Assembly: GCA_001298545.1 (NCBI GenBank)
Contig: LJCX01000031.1
Coordinates: 62,001 to 126,000 of the forward strand
DNA from: Actinobacteria bacterium OV320
GTDB taxonomy: Bacteria; Actinomycetota; Actinomycetes; Streptomycetales; Streptomycetaceae
Direction: 5' to 3'
Length of the DNA stretch: 64,000 nt
The position numbers and the translations under genes are program-made. A model generated the notes under the pieces. That model did no database searches, was not told the DNA's origin, and was given only the letters and a program-made list of their open reading frames with translations. This document shows positions 51,809-62,619 of the stretch, piece after piece; positions within the stretch are counted from its first letter, which is position 1; each line of letters starts with the position of its first letter.

Positions 51809-52750
51809 ATGGCAGCCAACAACCGCCGCATGTCCGGCAAGAAGGGCGCGCAGGTCGGCAGTGGCGGCCAGCGGCGCCGGGGCCTGGAGGGCAAGGGTCC
51901 CACCCCGCCCGCCGAGATGCGCAAGAAGCACAAGGCGAACCGCATCGCGACCGCCAAGGCGAAGCAGGCCGTGCGCCGGCCCGCACAGCGCGGCCGGGGC
52001 GGCAAGGGCACGTCCGAGATGGTCGTCGGCCGCAACTCCGTCGTCGAGGCGCTGCGCGAGGGCGTGCCCGCGACGATGCTCTACGTGCAGCAGTTCATCG
52101 ACAACGACGAGCGGGTGCGCGAGGCGCTCCAGCTCGCCGCCGAGCGCGGTGGCATCCACCTCATGGAGGCCCCGCGTCCCGAGCTGGACCGCATGACCAA
52201 CGGCCTCAACCACCAGGGCCTGGTCCTCCAGGTCCCGCCGTACGAGTACGCGCACCCCGAGGACCTGGCGTCGACCGCCTACGACCACGGCGAGGACCCG
52301 CTGATCGTCGCCCTCGACGGTGTGACCGACCCGCGCAACCTGGGTGCCGTCGTCCGCTCCGTCTCCGCCTTCGGCGGTCACGGCGTGGTCGTCCCCGAGC
52401 GCCGCGCGGCCGGTATGACGGCCGGCGCCTGGAAGACGTCCGCCGGTGCGGCCGCCCGTACCCCGGTCGCCCGCGCCACCAACCTCACCCGCGCCCTGGA
52501 GGCCTACAAGAAGGCCGGTATCGCGGTCGTCGGCCTGGCCGCCGACGGTGAGCACGAGGTCGGCACGCTGAAGGCCCTGGACGGACCGGTCGTCATCGTC
52601 GTCGGCAGCGAGGGCAAGGGCCTCTCCCGCCTGGTCGGCGAGACCTGTGACTTCCGGGTGCGGATCCCGATGCCGGGTGGCGCGGAATCCCTCAACGCGG
52701 GTGTGGCGGCCGGGATCGTGCTGTACGAGGCGGCTCGGCGCCGGGGCTGA
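51809..52750 (+). CDS. rlmB: 23S rRNA 2'-O-methyltransferase (TrmH/RlmB family)
   Basis: 313 residues. Basic disordered N-terminus (1-65), L30e-like substrate-binding domain (70-145), SPOUT domain with DPRNLGAVVRS, IVVGSEGKGLS and IPMPGGAESLNAGVAAGI (the three knot motifs). ATG 51809 with GGAG upstream. Probably methylates a guanosine of 23S rRNA. Confidence 0.9.
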   Translation: MAANNRRMSGKKGAQVGSGGQRRRGLEGKGPTPPAEMRKKHKANRIATAKAKQAVRRPAQRGRGGKGTSEMVVGRNSVVEALREGVPATMLYVQQFIDNDERVREALQLAAERGGIHLMEAPRPELDRMTNGLNHQGLVLQVPPYEYAHPEDLASTAYDHGEDPLIVALDGVTDPRNLGAVVRSVSAFGGHGVVVPERRAAGMTAGAWKTSAGAAARTPVARATNLTRALEAYKKAGIAVVGLAADGEHEVGTLKALDGPVVIVVGSEGKGLSRLVGETCDFRVRIPMPGGAESLNAGVAAGIVLYEAARRRG

Positions 52751-52910
52751 GGCAGGCCGGGCTGCGCCGGTCGGAGGCCGACGCAGCCCTTCGCAGCCGC
52801 ACGCACGGTTCACTCGGACGGGTTAATCCCGGCGAGTAGTGCAACCTTGACGGAGTCCGGACAGATCCGGCGGGTCAAAGCAGTGTCCTAAACACACGTC
52901 ACTCGGTTAG

Positions 52911-54596
52911 ATGAGTGTGGACACCAGAACACCCCGCACACCCACGGGGGACCGCTCGTCGGGATTCGACGACGCTCCCGCGCTGAGCATGGTGAAGGTG
53001 CCGAGCGATCCGGCGCAGATCATCGTCAGCCACGCGAGCTTCCGCGTGCAGCTGGGCGCGTCGGCGCGGCGTAACCAATCCCCGCGGATCGCCCGGCACG
53101 TGAGCGCCATCGATGACACCGCGCGCATGGCCGCCGTCGGGGCGGCCGGCAGAGCGGGCGCCGCTTCCGGTGGCCGTCGGCGGGCCGTCGTCTGGAGCGG
53201 CAAGTCCGCCCCGGACGACACCGGCGCCCACCGACTGCTGCAGGCCGTGCGGGCAGGCAGCGTCGGCCACGGCGAACCGCCCGGTGCCGACGCCGGAGCC
53301 ACCCAGGTCATCCCCCGCGTCGGCATGGGCGACCGCCGGTACGACGGCGACCTCGCCGCGCAGACCCTCGAGACCCCGATCGTCGGCGCCCAGCGGACGC
53401 CCGTCGACGGCGCGCAGCGGATCCTGCCGAACATGCGCGGCGTCGGCAGCGCCTACGACGAACCCGCGTACGACGAACCCGCCTACGACGACGGCCAGTT
53501 CGAGGACTTCGGGGAAGCCGACGTCGACCCGGACCCGGCGCCGCGGAGCCGACGCCAGGGCGAGGACCCCGCCCGGCACGCGTACTACCCGGGCCGCCGG
53601 ATGAACCTCGGCGTGGTCCTGCTCCCGCTGCGCGTCTTCCTCGGCTTCATCTCCATCTACGCCGGCATGGGCAAGCTGTGCGACCCCGTCTACTTCGACG
53701 GCGGCAAGCGCGGCTCCATGGTGAAGTGGCTCAACACCCTGCATCCGTGGGAAGTCGCCGAGCCGCTGCGTCAGTTCGCCCTGCACCACCCCGTCGGCTC
53801 CGGCCTCGTCATCGCCTTCCTCCAGGTCGTCGTGGGCGTGCTGACGGTCCTGGGCTGCTGGCAGCGGGTCGCCGCGGTCGTCGGCGCCGGGCTCTCGGCG
53901 GCGCTCATCGTCACCGTCAGCTGGAAGACCGTCCCGGTCTACGACACCCCCGACATCATCTACCTCGCCGCCTGGTCGCCGCTGGTCATCGCCGGCGCCC
54001 CCGTCTACTCGGTGGACGGCCGGCTCGCCGCCGGTGCGTGGCGCCGGCTCGGTCCGCGCTCCGACCTGTGGGAGCTGCGCCGTTACGTGCTGCGGCGTGG
54101 CGCCCTGGTGACCGCGATCGCCGTCGGGCTGACCCTGCTCGTCGGCTCGCTGCTCGGCGGTGCCGTCCGCGACGCCGACCGGGTGGTCGTCCCCGGCCCG
54201 GGCGAGCCCCCGCGCAACGAGCTGCCCGGCTCCCCGCTGCCGGAGAAGTCCGGCACGCGCAAGGCGTCCCGGCAGCCCGCCGCGTCCAGCTCGCCCACTC
54301 AGGGCGCCACCTCGGCGGCCCCGACGGCGGGCACGGACAGCGAGCCCTCGAAGGCGCAGGACTCCGGAACCACCGGCAGCTCGGACGCCGGCGCGCCCAG
54401 CCAGACGCAGGGCACCGCGGGCGAGGCCCCTCCGGAGCAGTCCACTCCCGTGGAGCAGGCGCCCGCCACCAGCTCCGGCCCGTCCTCCGGTGGCTCCGCC
54501 ACCTCGGGCGGTTCGACGAGCGGCGGCGGTGGCGGCTCGGACGGCGGCTCGTCCTCCTCCGGCCAGCCGGGCCTGGTGGGCGGCTTGCTCGGGTAG
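52911..54596 (+). CDS. DoxX-family membrane protein with long disordered ends
   Basis: 561 residues. Disordered N-terminus to about 225 (with YDEPA repeats near 183-193), DoxX four-helix membrane domain (about 232-370), another span at about 400-420, then a Ser/Gly/Thr-rich C-terminus. DoxX proteins take part in redox or thiol homeostasis in mycobacteria. No RBS before ATG 52911. Confidence 0.82.
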   Translation: MSVDTRTPRTPTGDRSSGFDDAPALSMVKVPSDPAQIIVSHASFRVQLGASARRNQSPRIARHVSAIDDTARMAAVGAAGRAGAASGGRRRAVVWSGKSAPDDTGAHRLLQAVRAGSVGHGEPPGADAGATQVIPRVGMGDRRYDGDLAAQTLETPIVGAQRTPVDGAQRILPNMRGVGSAYDEPAYDEPAYDDGQFEDFGEADVDPDPAPRSRRQGEDPARHAYYPGRRMNLGVVLLPLRVFLGFISIYAGMGKLCDPVYFDGGKRGSMVKWLNTLHPWEVAEPLRQFALHHPVGSGLVIAFLQVVVGVLTVLGCWQRVAAVVGAGLSAALIVTVSWKTVPVYDTPDIIYLAAWSPLVIAGAPVYSVDGRLAAGAWRRLGPRSDLWELRRYVLRRGALVTAIAVGLTLLVGSLLGGAVRDADRVVVPGPGEPPRNELPGSPLPEKSGTRKASRQPAASSSPTQGATSAAPTAGTDSEPSKAQDSGTTGSSDAGAPSQTQGTAGEAPPEQSTPVEQAPATSSGPSSGGSATSGGSTSGGGGGSDGGSSSSGQPGLVGGLLG

Positions 54597-54606
54597 GGGC
54601 GGAACT

Positions 54607-54662
54607 GCAGAAAGGCCGGGGTGCCGTGCGCTGACCAGCGCACGGCACCCCGGCCTTTCTGC
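54607..54662. terminator. 56-nt perfect palindrome, bidirectional terminator
   Basis: Arms 54607-54633 and 54636-54662 pair over 27 bp without mismatch, with only 2 nt (AC) between. It lies 11 nt after the DoxX gene and before the convergent nucleotidyltransferase. Confidence 0.85.
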
Positions 54663-54777
54663 TTTTCGAGGGGCGCGGGGCGTGTTCGACGTGCGGCTCC
54701 GCCGCGCGGGCGCGACCAGCCCCCACCGGGCCGGCAGCCGACGACGAAACCTTGAACCGCGCCCCCAGCGGAGCGAC

Positions 54778-55509
54778 TCAGCGGCTCAGCGCCGCCAGTT
54801 CCTTCGCCGCCTCCGTGAGGTCCTTCGCGGTGTCGATGGCCCGCCAGTACGCCCCCTGCGGGAGCGGGAACCCGGCCAGCCGCCGTTCGCGGGCGAGGTG
54901 CGGGAACGTCGTCCGCTCGTGGTCCCCGCGCTCGGGGAGCAGGCCGGCGAACGCGGGGGAGAAGACGTAGACGCCCGCGTTGATCTCGTACGTGGTGGGC
55001 GGCGCCTCGATGAAGTCCGTGATGTGGCCGAACCCGTCCGTCTGCACCGCGCCCCACGGAATGCGCGGACGTGCCAGCGCGAGGGTCGCTATGGCGTCGC
55101 GCTCGGCGTGGAAGTCGGCCATCTCGCGCAGCGAGAAGCGGGTCCAGATGTCGCCGTTGGTGGCGTACCAGGGCCGGTCGGGGTGGGGCAGGTGGGCGGC
55201 CGCGTACTTCAGCCCGCCGCCGCGGCCCAGGGGCTCGCTCTCGACGACGGTGGTGACCTTGACGGGCAGGTCGGCCGACTTCAGCCAGTCCTGGAGGACC
55301 TCGGCGAGGTGGCCGCAGGACACGACGACGTCGGTGACGCCCTCCTCGGCGAGCCAGACGAGCTGATGGCCGATGATCGGCGTCCCCGTGCCGGGGATCT
55401 CGACCATCGGCTTGGGCCGGTCGTCGGTGTACGGACGCAGCCGGGACCCCTGGCCACCGGCCAGGATGACGGCTTGCGTGGGGCGGGACGCGGCGTGCGG
55501 ATCGGTCAT
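54778..55509 (-). CDS. Nucleotidyltransferase (sugar-1-phosphate type)
   Basis: 243 residues. LAGGQGSRLRPYTDDRPKPM (about 17-36) is the nucleotide-binding loop with the catalytic Arg and Lys; NGDIW gives the metal Asp. Likely makes an NDP-sugar for wall polymers; exact substrate unknown. ATG 55509 lies 6 nt after TACAGT (minus strand 55521-55516), no RBS: leaderless. Confidence 0.85.
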   Translation of the reverse strand: MTDPHAASRPTQAVILAGGQGSRLRPYTDDRPKPMVEIPGTGTPIIGHQLVWLAEEGVTDVVVSCGHLAEVLQDWLKSADLPVKVTTVVESEPLGRGGGLKYAAAHLPHPDRPWYATNGDIWTRFSLREMADFHAERDAIATLALARPRIPWGAVQTDGFGHITDFIEAPPTTYEINAGVYVFSPAFAGLLPERGDHERTTFPHLARERRLAGFPLPQGAYWRAIDTAKDLTEAAKELAALSR

Positions 55510-55610
55510 GCCCGCACTGTACGTGCCGCTTGTTCCGGGGCGTGCGGCTCCCCCGACGGGAGGGAACCGCACGCCCCGGTCGCTACGGGCCGGCCCGGCG
55601 ACCCGGTGGC

Positions 55611-56081
55611 TCAGCCCCGGGCCGCCAGGACGCCCGAGGCGAAGGCCGTGTCGCACACCGGGCGGGAGTACGACTGGGCGCGCGAGGGGCCGTACGCGCG
55701 GACGGCCGCCCGGCCCAGGGCGCGGGCGATGGAGGAGCAGTGCTTCGCCAGCGACGGCTTGCCGTTCACGGCGGCCTGGAGGTGGGTCAGGGCGACGCCC
55801 GGATCCTTCTCCTGGAGCTCGGTCAGCAACTGGTCGCGCAGCACGTCCTGCGGGGCCTTGGCGGCCTGGTGCGAGGACTGCTGCGCGGCGGAGACGTCGG
55901 AGGCGGTGAGCACCGAATCCGAGGGGTTCCCCGACCAGTTGACCCGGGTGACCGCGAGGGTCCCGGAGAGCACCATGACGACGGGCAGGACGAGGGCGAG
56001 CGAGCGGCCGATCCGGCGGGCTGGGCCGCCCTGGCCGCGGCGCGTGCGCTGGGTGGTGGAGTGGTTCGCGGAGTGCTTCAC
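55611..56081 (-). CDS. Hypothetical exported/membrane-anchored protein
   Basis: 156 residues. Basic start, one span (about 26-48), then an extracytoplasmic helical domain with two Cys. No family recognised. ATG 56081. Could be cotranscribed with the nucleotidyltransferase 100 nt downstream. Confidence 0.7.
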   Translation of the reverse strand: MKHSANHSTTQRTRRGQGGPARRIGRSLALVLPVVMVLSGTLAVTRVNWSGNPSDSVLTASDVSAAQQSSHQAAKAPQDVLRDQLLTELQEKDPGVALTHLQAAVNGKPSLAKHCSSIARALGRAAVRAYGPSRAQSYSRPVCDTAFASGVLAARG

Positions 56082-56220
56082 GCGTGAGAGGGTAGCGTGC
56101 AGTAATGATTTGGCGACATTTAGTCACCCGGACGGGGGATGAAGCCGTGCTCCCTTTTGGGTAAGGGGTTGACGGACCTCGATCGAAATGTCCGCTGTGC
56201 CGGGGATTTTCGCGGGCAGG

Positions 56221-56256
56221 GAAAAGGGCCCCGCAGCAGGCTGCGGGGCCCTTTTC
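56221..56256 (-). terminator. msiK distal terminator
   Basis: GAAAAGGGCCCCGCAG and CTGCGGGGCCCTTTTC, perfect 16-bp stem, 4-nt loop, flanked by A/T tracts on both sides, so it can stop transcription from either side. Confidence 0.85.
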
Positions 56257-56259
56257 GTC

Positions 56260-56282
56260 AACCCGGGTGAATCACCCGGGTT
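56260..56282 (-). terminator. Second hairpin directly after msiK
   Basis: AACCCGGGTGA and TCACCCGGGTT with a single-base loop; 9 nt past the msiK stop. Together with 56221-56256 it forms a tandem terminator. Confidence 0.7.
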
Positions 56283-56291
56283 CAAACCGGG

Positions 56292-57380
<1,089 letters not shown>

Positions 57381-57611
57381 GGTGAAGGGCCCCCTTCTAC
57401 CGGCAGGAACGTGCCGGACGATCCGTTGTAGGAAGGTGGTTGGTGTAGTCCACATGAGCGAACTGGGTCAGGACGGTACCTGGCGTTTCCCGGTCTGTCA
57501 GTACCCGCAGGCATGTGAACTTCGCGGAAACTTTCCAGTGGGGCGGAGCCGCCCGCTGGTCAGAGCCGCGCGGACCGCGGAAGTCCGTGGCCCGGGGAAA
57601 GCGCGGCTGTG

Positions 57612-57617
57612 TACAGT
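57612..57617 (+). promoter_or_regulatory. tRNA-Thr promoter -10
   Basis: TACAGT, 35 nt before the mature tRNA 5' end; no good -35 is seen. Confidence 0.4.
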
Positions 57618-57652
57618 GGTCCCGCCCTCGCGTGCGTGCGGCGGCGCGCGAT

Positions 57653-57726
57653 GCCTCCTTAGCTCAGCTGGCCAGAGCAGCTCACTTGTAATGAGCAGGT
57701 CGTCGGTTCGAATCCGACAGGGGGCT
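57653..57726 (+). tRNA. tRNA-Thr (anticodon TGT)
   Basis: Cloverleaf complete: acceptor GCCTCCT pairs with AGGGGGC, D arm TAGCTCAGCTGGCCAGAGCA, anticodon arm CTCAC-TTGTAAT-GAG with anticodon TGT in the CTTGTAA loop, T arm GTCGG-TTCGAAT-CCGAC. 74 nt; CCA is not encoded. No integration next to it. Confidence 0.95.
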
Positions 57727-57732
57727 CTTTGA

Positions 57733-57767
57733 AAAGCCCAGGTCAGCTCTTGTGCGACCTGGGCTTT
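57733..57767 (+). terminator. tRNA-Thr terminator
   Basis: AAAGCCCAGGTC and GACCTGGGCTTT form a perfect 12-bp stem 7 nt after the tRNA. Confidence 0.85.
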
Positions 57768-57805
57768 CCGCTGCCCGCGACCGGTGATTCGCCGATACTG
57801 GGCCG

Positions 57806-58471
57806 GTGAGACGGCTCTGCGGGCTTTCCGGCGTCCGGCGGGCGGTGTGGGCGTACGTCCGCAGCGCGCCCGGCACCTATGTGTGGCTGGCGGTCCTGTT
57901 CGTCACCACGGTGGCTCTGCACCACATGTCGCCGGAGTTCGAGCAGGAGTTCCTGCGGCAGCGGTCCACCAACATCCATGAGCTGTCCCGGCACCCGGTG
58001 CGGGTGCTGGTGGCGAGCGCGATGTGGATCGACGGCGGGTACTGGCTGCCGTACGCGGTGCTGTACTCCGTCTTCCACGCCCGGGCCGAGCGGTGGCTGG
58101 GCACCGCGCGGTGGCTGGCGGTGTGCGCGGCCGCGCATGTGCTGGCGACGCTGATCAGCGAGGGGGCACTGGCGAAGGCGATCGGGGACGGGCTCGCCCC
58201 GCAGTCCGCGGTCGACACCCTCGACGTCGGGGTGAGTTACGCGCTGTCGGGGGTGGTGGCGGTGCTCGCCTACCGCATCGGTCCGCCCTGGCGGTACGGG
58301 TACCTCGCGGCCGTGCTCGCCTTCTACGGCTTCCCGCTGACCGCCGAACCGACCTTCACGGACTTCGGCCACTTCGTCTCCGTCCTCGTCGGGCTGGCGT
58401 GCTGTCCGCTGGTCAGAGGGCGCGAAAGAGTACGGAATCCGAAGGAGACAGCGCCCGCGCCGCCGGGTTAA
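57806..58471 (+). CDS. Rhomboid-like membrane protein
   Basis: 221 residues with about six spans. DVGVSYALSG gives a Ser in the right place and FGHFVSVLVG a late His, like the rhomboid Ser-His dyad, but GxSG is changed to GVSY, so protease activity is uncertain. GTG 57806 lies 6 nt after GATACT with no RBS. The stop TAA is part of the next gene's -10. Confidence 0.75.
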   Translation: MRRLCGLSGVRRAVWAYVRSAPGTYVWLAVLFVTTVALHHMSPEFEQEFLRQRSTNIHELSRHPVRVLVASAMWIDGGYWLPYAVLYSVFHARAERWLGTARWLAVCAAAHVLATLISEGALAKAIGDGLAPQSAVDTLDVGVSYALSGVVAVLAYRIGPPWRYGYLAAVLAFYGFPLTAEPTFTDFGHFVSVLVGLACCPLVRGRERVRNPKETAPAPPG

Positions 58472-58480
58472 CGTCCGGCC

Positions 58481-59899
58481 ATGAGCAGCTCGGCAAGCGG
58501 TGTCGTGGACGGCGTCGTCAATGGCGGCATCTCCTTCTGGTACGCGGACGACGGCCTTCCGGCGGTGCGGGAGCCGCTCGCCGGAGACGCCTCCGCCGAT
58601 GTCGTGATCGTCGGCGGCGGCTACACGGGGCTGTGGACGGCGTACTACCTGAAGAAGGCGGCGCCCTTCCTGCGGATCACCGTCCTGGAGCAGAGGTTCT
58701 GCGGATACGGCGCCTCGGGGCGCAACGGCGGCTGGCTGTACAACGGCGTCGCGGGCCGGGACCGCTACGCGAAGCTGCACGGCCACGAGGCCGCCGTACG
58801 GCTCCAGCGGGCGATGAACGACACCGTCGACGAGGTCGTCCGGGCGGTGGCGGAGGAGGGCTTCGACGCCGGTGTCCACCAAGGCGGCGTGCTGGAGGTG
58901 GCCCGGACCCCCGCGCAGCTGGCGCGGCTGAAGGACTTCCACGCGCACGAGCTGTCGTACGGGGAGCGGGACCGCGAGCTGTACGGCGCCCGGGAGACGG
59001 CCGAGCGGGTGCGGGTGGCGGGCGCCGTGGGGTCGAGCTGGACCCCGCACGGGGCGCGGGTGCACCCGGTGAAGCTGGTCAAGGGGCTCGCGGCGGCCGT
59101 CGAGGCGCTGGGGGTGGATATCCGTGAGTCGACCCCGGTGACGGAGATCCTCCCGGGCCGGGCGGTGACGCCGTACGGGACCGTGCGGGCGCCGTACGTG
59201 CTGCGCTGCACGGAGGGGTTCACGGCCGCGTTGAAGGGTGAGCGGCGGACCTGGCTGCCCATGAACCCCTCGATGATCGCCACCGAGCCGCTCACCGACG
59301 AGCAGTGGGCGGCGGTCGGCTGGTCGGGGCGGGAGGCGCTCGGCGACATGGCGCACGCCTACATGTACGCCCAGCGCACGGTGGACGGCCGGATCGCGCT
59401 CGGCGGGCGCGGGGTGCCCTACCGCTTCGGCTCGCGGACGGACAACGACGGACGCACGCAGCTGGAGACCGCCGGGGCGCTGCGCGAGATCCTGGTCGGG
59501 TTCTTCCCGGCGCTGGCCGGGGTGCGGGTCGAGCACGCCTGGTCCGGGGTGCTGGGCGTGCCGCGCGACTGGTGCGCGACGGTCACGCTGGACCGGGCCA
59601 CCGGCCTCGGCTGGGCGGGCGGTTACGTCGGCTCCGGCGTCGCCACCGCGAACCTGGCCGCGCGGACCCTGCGGGACCTGGTGCGGCTCGACTCGGGCCA
59701 GGAGGGCCGCACCGACCTCACCGACCTCCCCTGGGTCGGCCACAAGGTGCGCAGGTGGGAGCCGGAGCCGCTGCGCTGGCTGGGGGTGCGGGGCATGTAC
59801 GCGACCTACCGGGCGGCGGACCGGCGGGAGACGGAGCGCCACGCGCCGGGGTCCTCGCGGCTGGCGCGGGTCGCGGACCGGGTGGCGGGACGCCACTGA
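58481..59899 (+). CDS. FAD-dependent amine/amino-acid oxidoreductase (DAO family)
   Basis: 472 residues. VVIVGGGYTGLWTAYYL (about 41-57) is the dinucleotide-binding motif, with YGASGRNGGW typical of DAO/gamma-glutamylputrescine-oxidase-like enzymes. Substrate unknown. ATG 58481 lies 6 nt after TAACGT (58469-58474), which includes the stop of the preceding gene; probable leaderless start. Confidence 0.85.
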   Translation: MSSSASGVVDGVVNGGISFWYADDGLPAVREPLAGDASADVVIVGGGYTGLWTAYYLKKAAPFLRITVLEQRFCGYGASGRNGGWLYNGVAGRDRYAKLHGHEAAVRLQRAMNDTVDEVVRAVAEEGFDAGVHQGGVLEVARTPAQLARLKDFHAHELSYGERDRELYGARETAERVRVAGAVGSSWTPHGARVHPVKLVKGLAAAVEALGVDIRESTPVTEILPGRAVTPYGTVRAPYVLRCTEGFTAALKGERRTWLPMNPSMIATEPLTDEQWAAVGWSGREALGDMAHAYMYAQRTVDGRIALGGRGVPYRFGSRTDNDGRTQLETAGALREILVGFFPALAGVRVEHAWSGVLGVPRDWCATVTLDRATGLGWAGGYVGSGVATANLAARTLRDLVRLDSGQEGRTDLTDLPWVGHKVRRWEPEPLRWLGVRGMYATYRAADRRETERHAPGSSRLARVADRVAGRH

Positions 59900-59987
59900 C
59901 GCAGGCCCCTGGCCCGACCCGGAACCCCTTACCCCTTATCGCTTACCCCTCACCGCTTACCGCCCCGGCCCGTCGGGCGCTGGGCGG

Positions 59988-61484
59988 TCAGCCCACCGAT
60001 TCCGGTACGGCCGCCGCCGGGGCGTGTCTCGGGGGGCCGGTGGTGACCATCAGGCCCGCCACGAGGCCGGCCAGCAGCATGATTCCGGCGGCCCACCAGA
60101 TGGCCACCGTGTAGCCGTGCACGGTGGCCTCGGCGGCGACCTGGGACCGGCGCGCGGGGCCGGTCAGATGGGCCGAGAGGTAGGCGGTGCTGCTGGTGGT
60201 GGCGATCGTGTTGAGCAGCGCGGTGCCGATGGAGCCGCCCACCTGCTGTGAGGTGTTGACGGTCGCGGACGTGACACCGGCGTCCTGCGGGGCGACCCCG
60301 GCGGTGGCCGTGGAGAAGACCGGCATGAAGGTCAGGCCCATGCCGAGGCCCATCAGGAGCAGGGCGGGCAGGATCTCGCCGGTGTAGGAGGAGTCCACCG
60401 TCATCTGGGTCAGGATCACCATGCCGCCCGCGGCGAGGAGCATGCCGGGGACCATCAGCATGCGCGGCGGCACCCGGCTCATCAGCCGGGCGGAGATCTG
60501 GGTGGAACCGATGATGATCGCCAGGGTGAGCGGGAGGAAGGCGAGGCCCGTCCTCAGGGGGGAGTAGCCGAGGATGACCTGCAGGTAGTAGGTCATGAAC
60601 AGGAACAGGCCGAACATCCCGATGATGGCCAGGCCCATGGTCAGGAAGCAGCCCGCGCGGTTGCGTTCCTTGATGATGTGCAGGGGCAGCAGCGGCACCC
60701 GCGCCTTCGTCTGCCACCACACGAACACCGTGAGCAGGACGATCCCGCCCGCGAAGAGCCCCAGCACCAGGGGGTCGGTCCAGCCGCGCGGCTCGGCCTC
60801 GCTGAAGCCGTAGACGATCGCGACCAGGCCGCCGCAGCCCAGCACCGCGCCGGGCACGTCGAGACGGACGTCCGCGTGGCCGGGGCGGTCGTGGAGCAGC
60901 GCGAGGGCGCCGAGCACGGCGACGACGGCGATGGGCACGTTGACGTACAGGCACCAGCGCCAGTCGAGGTACTCGGTGAGCAGGCCGCCGACGATGAAGC
61001 CGATCGCGGCGCCGCTGCCCGCGAGGGCGCCGTAGATGCCGAAGGCCTTGCCGCGTTCCTTGGGGTCGGTGAACGTCGTCGTCAGGAGGCTCAGCGCGGA
61101 AGGGGCGAGTACGGCCGCGAAGGCGCCCTGGAGGGCGCGGGCGCCGAACAGCATGGCCGAGCCGGTGGCCGCCCCGCCGAGCGCGGAGGCGACGGCGAAG
61201 CCGATGAGCCCGATGACGAACGTGCGTTTGCGGCCCACCCGGTCGGCGATCCGGCCGCCGAGCAGCAGCAGGCCGCCGAAGGCCAGGGTGTAGGCGGTGA
61301 TCACCCACTGGCGGTCGCCGTCGGAGATGCCCAGGTCCTCTTGCGCGGACGGGAGTGCGATGTTCACGATCGTCGCGTCCAGGACGACCATGAGCTGGGC
61401 GAGGGCGATGATCACCAGGCCCCACCAGCGGCGGGGATCGGGTTCGGTGTCGGCGGAGGATTCACCTGTCCGGGTGACACTCAT
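59988..61484 (-). CDS. MFS drug transporter, DHA2 (14-span) type
   Basis: 498 residues with fourteen hydrophobic segments. LDATIVNIALP (about 35-45) and GGRIADRVGRKRTF are EmrB/QacA-family motifs; exports drugs or metabolites with protons. ATG 61484, no clear RBS. Next to a quinone oxidoreductase gene on the same strand. Confidence 0.88.
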   Translation of the reverse strand: MSVTRTGESSADTEPDPRRWWGLVIIALAQLMVVLDATIVNIALPSAQEDLGISDGDRQWVITAYTLAFGGLLLLGGRIADRVGRKRTFVIGLIGFAVASALGGAATGSAMLFGARALQGAFAAVLAPSALSLLTTTFTDPKERGKAFGIYGALAGSGAAIGFIVGGLLTEYLDWRWCLYVNVPIAVVAVLGALALLHDRPGHADVRLDVPGAVLGCGGLVAIVYGFSEAEPRGWTDPLVLGLFAGGIVLLTVFVWWQTKARVPLLPLHIIKERNRAGCFLTMGLAIIGMFGLFLFMTYYLQVILGYSPLRTGLAFLPLTLAIIIGSTQISARLMSRVPPRMLMVPGMLLAAGGMVILTQMTVDSSYTGEILPALLLMGLGMGLTFMPVFSTATAGVAPQDAGVTSATVNTSQQVGGSIGTALLNTIATTSSTAYLSAHLTGPARRSQVAAEATVHGYTVAIWWAAGIMLLAGLVAGLMVTTGPPRHAPAAAVPESVG

Positions 61485-61544
61485 TCCGACAGAACACCAT
61501 GAATCAGTGCTTATCGCATCCCTGGGCCGGCTGTCCCCGGTGGA

Positions 61545-62516
61545 TCATGGGACCAGGACGACCTTTCCCACCGTTCCGCGGGTCTCCAGCGCCCGGTGCG
61601 CGGCGGCGGCCTCGGCGAGCGGGAAGGTCTGCACCGCCGGGGTCAGCCGGCCGGCGGCCGCCTCGGCGAGGGCGCGGAGCTCCAGGGCCCGCAGGCCACC
61701 CGCCTTCTCGATCATCACGGGCCCCAGGACCGATCGGGAGATCCCCTCGACGAAGTAGCCCTTCCCGTCGCGGACGCCCTCGGCGGACCAGCCGAAGACG
61801 AGGTGCCTGCCCGTGGGGCCGAGCAGGTCGACGGCCGCACGGGCGACGTCACCGCCCACCCCGTCGAAGACGACGTCGGCGGTCCGGCCGCCCAGCTGGG
61901 CGCGGACCTCGGCGGGCCAGGCGATGTCCGTGTAGTCGACGGCGGGATCGGCGCCGTTCGCCGCGACCCGGGCCACCTTCTCCGGCCCGCCGGCCAGCCC
62001 GACGACGGTCGCGCCCGCGTTCTTGGCGTACTGCACCAGGAGCGTGCCGATACCGCCGGCGGCCGCGGTGACGACGGCGACGGACGCGGGCCCGAGCTCG
62101 GCGAACTGGAGGATCCCCAGCGCCGTACGGCCGGTGCCGATCATGGCGACGGCCTGGGCGGGGTCCAGGTTCGGCGGGATCTCGTGCACACGGTCGAGGT
62201 CGGTGACGGCGCGTTCGGCGTACCCGCCGGGCGCGAAGCCGAGATGGGCGACGACGCGCCTGCCGAGCCAGTGGTCGGGGGTGCCCTCGCCGACCGCCTC
62301 GACCACGCCGGCGATCTCCCGGCCGGGGATCGTGGGGAGGGCCGTCGGCGTGGGGGCGGGGCCCTGGTGGCCCTCACGCAGGGCGGTGTCCAGGAGGTGG
62401 ACGCCCACGGCCTCGACGGCGACACGGACCTGGCCGGGGCCGGGCACCGGGTCGGCGACCTCCTCGTAGCGGAGGTTCTCGGCGGGACCGAAGGCGTGGA
62501 GACGGATGGCGTGCAT
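61545..62516 (-). CDS. NADPH:quinone oxidoreductase (zinc-free MDR)
   Basis: 323 residues. GroES-like domain then AAAGGIGTLLVQYAKNAGA (about 150-168) NADPH loop. Paralogue of the enzyme at 14072 and, from gene order, possibly the counterpart of S. coelicolor SCO4266, a known SoxR target. ATG 62516 has GGGGGA 6 nt upstream. Promoter of MerR type at 62620-62650. Confidence 0.87.
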   Translation of the reverse strand: MHAIRLHAFGPAENLRYEEVADPVPGPGQVRVAVEAVGVHLLDTALREGHQGPAPTPTALPTIPGREIAGVVEAVGEGTPDHWLGRRVVAHLGFAPGGYAERAVTDLDRVHEIPPNLDPAQAVAMIGTGRTALGILQFAELGPASVAVVTAAAGGIGTLLVQYAKNAGATVVGLAGGPEKVARVAANGADPAVDYTDIAWPAEVRAQLGGRTADVVFDGVGGDVARAAVDLLGPTGRHLVFGWSAEGVRDGKGYFVEGISRSVLGPVMIEKAGGLRALELRALAEAAAGRLTPAVQTFPLAEAAAAHRALETRGTVGKVVLVP

Positions 62517-62619
62517 GGTGATCCCCCGTGGGTCGTGGGTGGTGAGTGGTGGGTCGTGGGGCGTGGGTGGCGGGTGAGGAGCGGTGGGTCGGGGACGGGC
62601 CGTTGCCCGACTGCTCCCA

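Noticed and set aside
57653..57726. tRNA-Thr as an integration site
   Set aside because: No integrase or duplicated tRNA end lies nearby; the only element in the window is at gpm.
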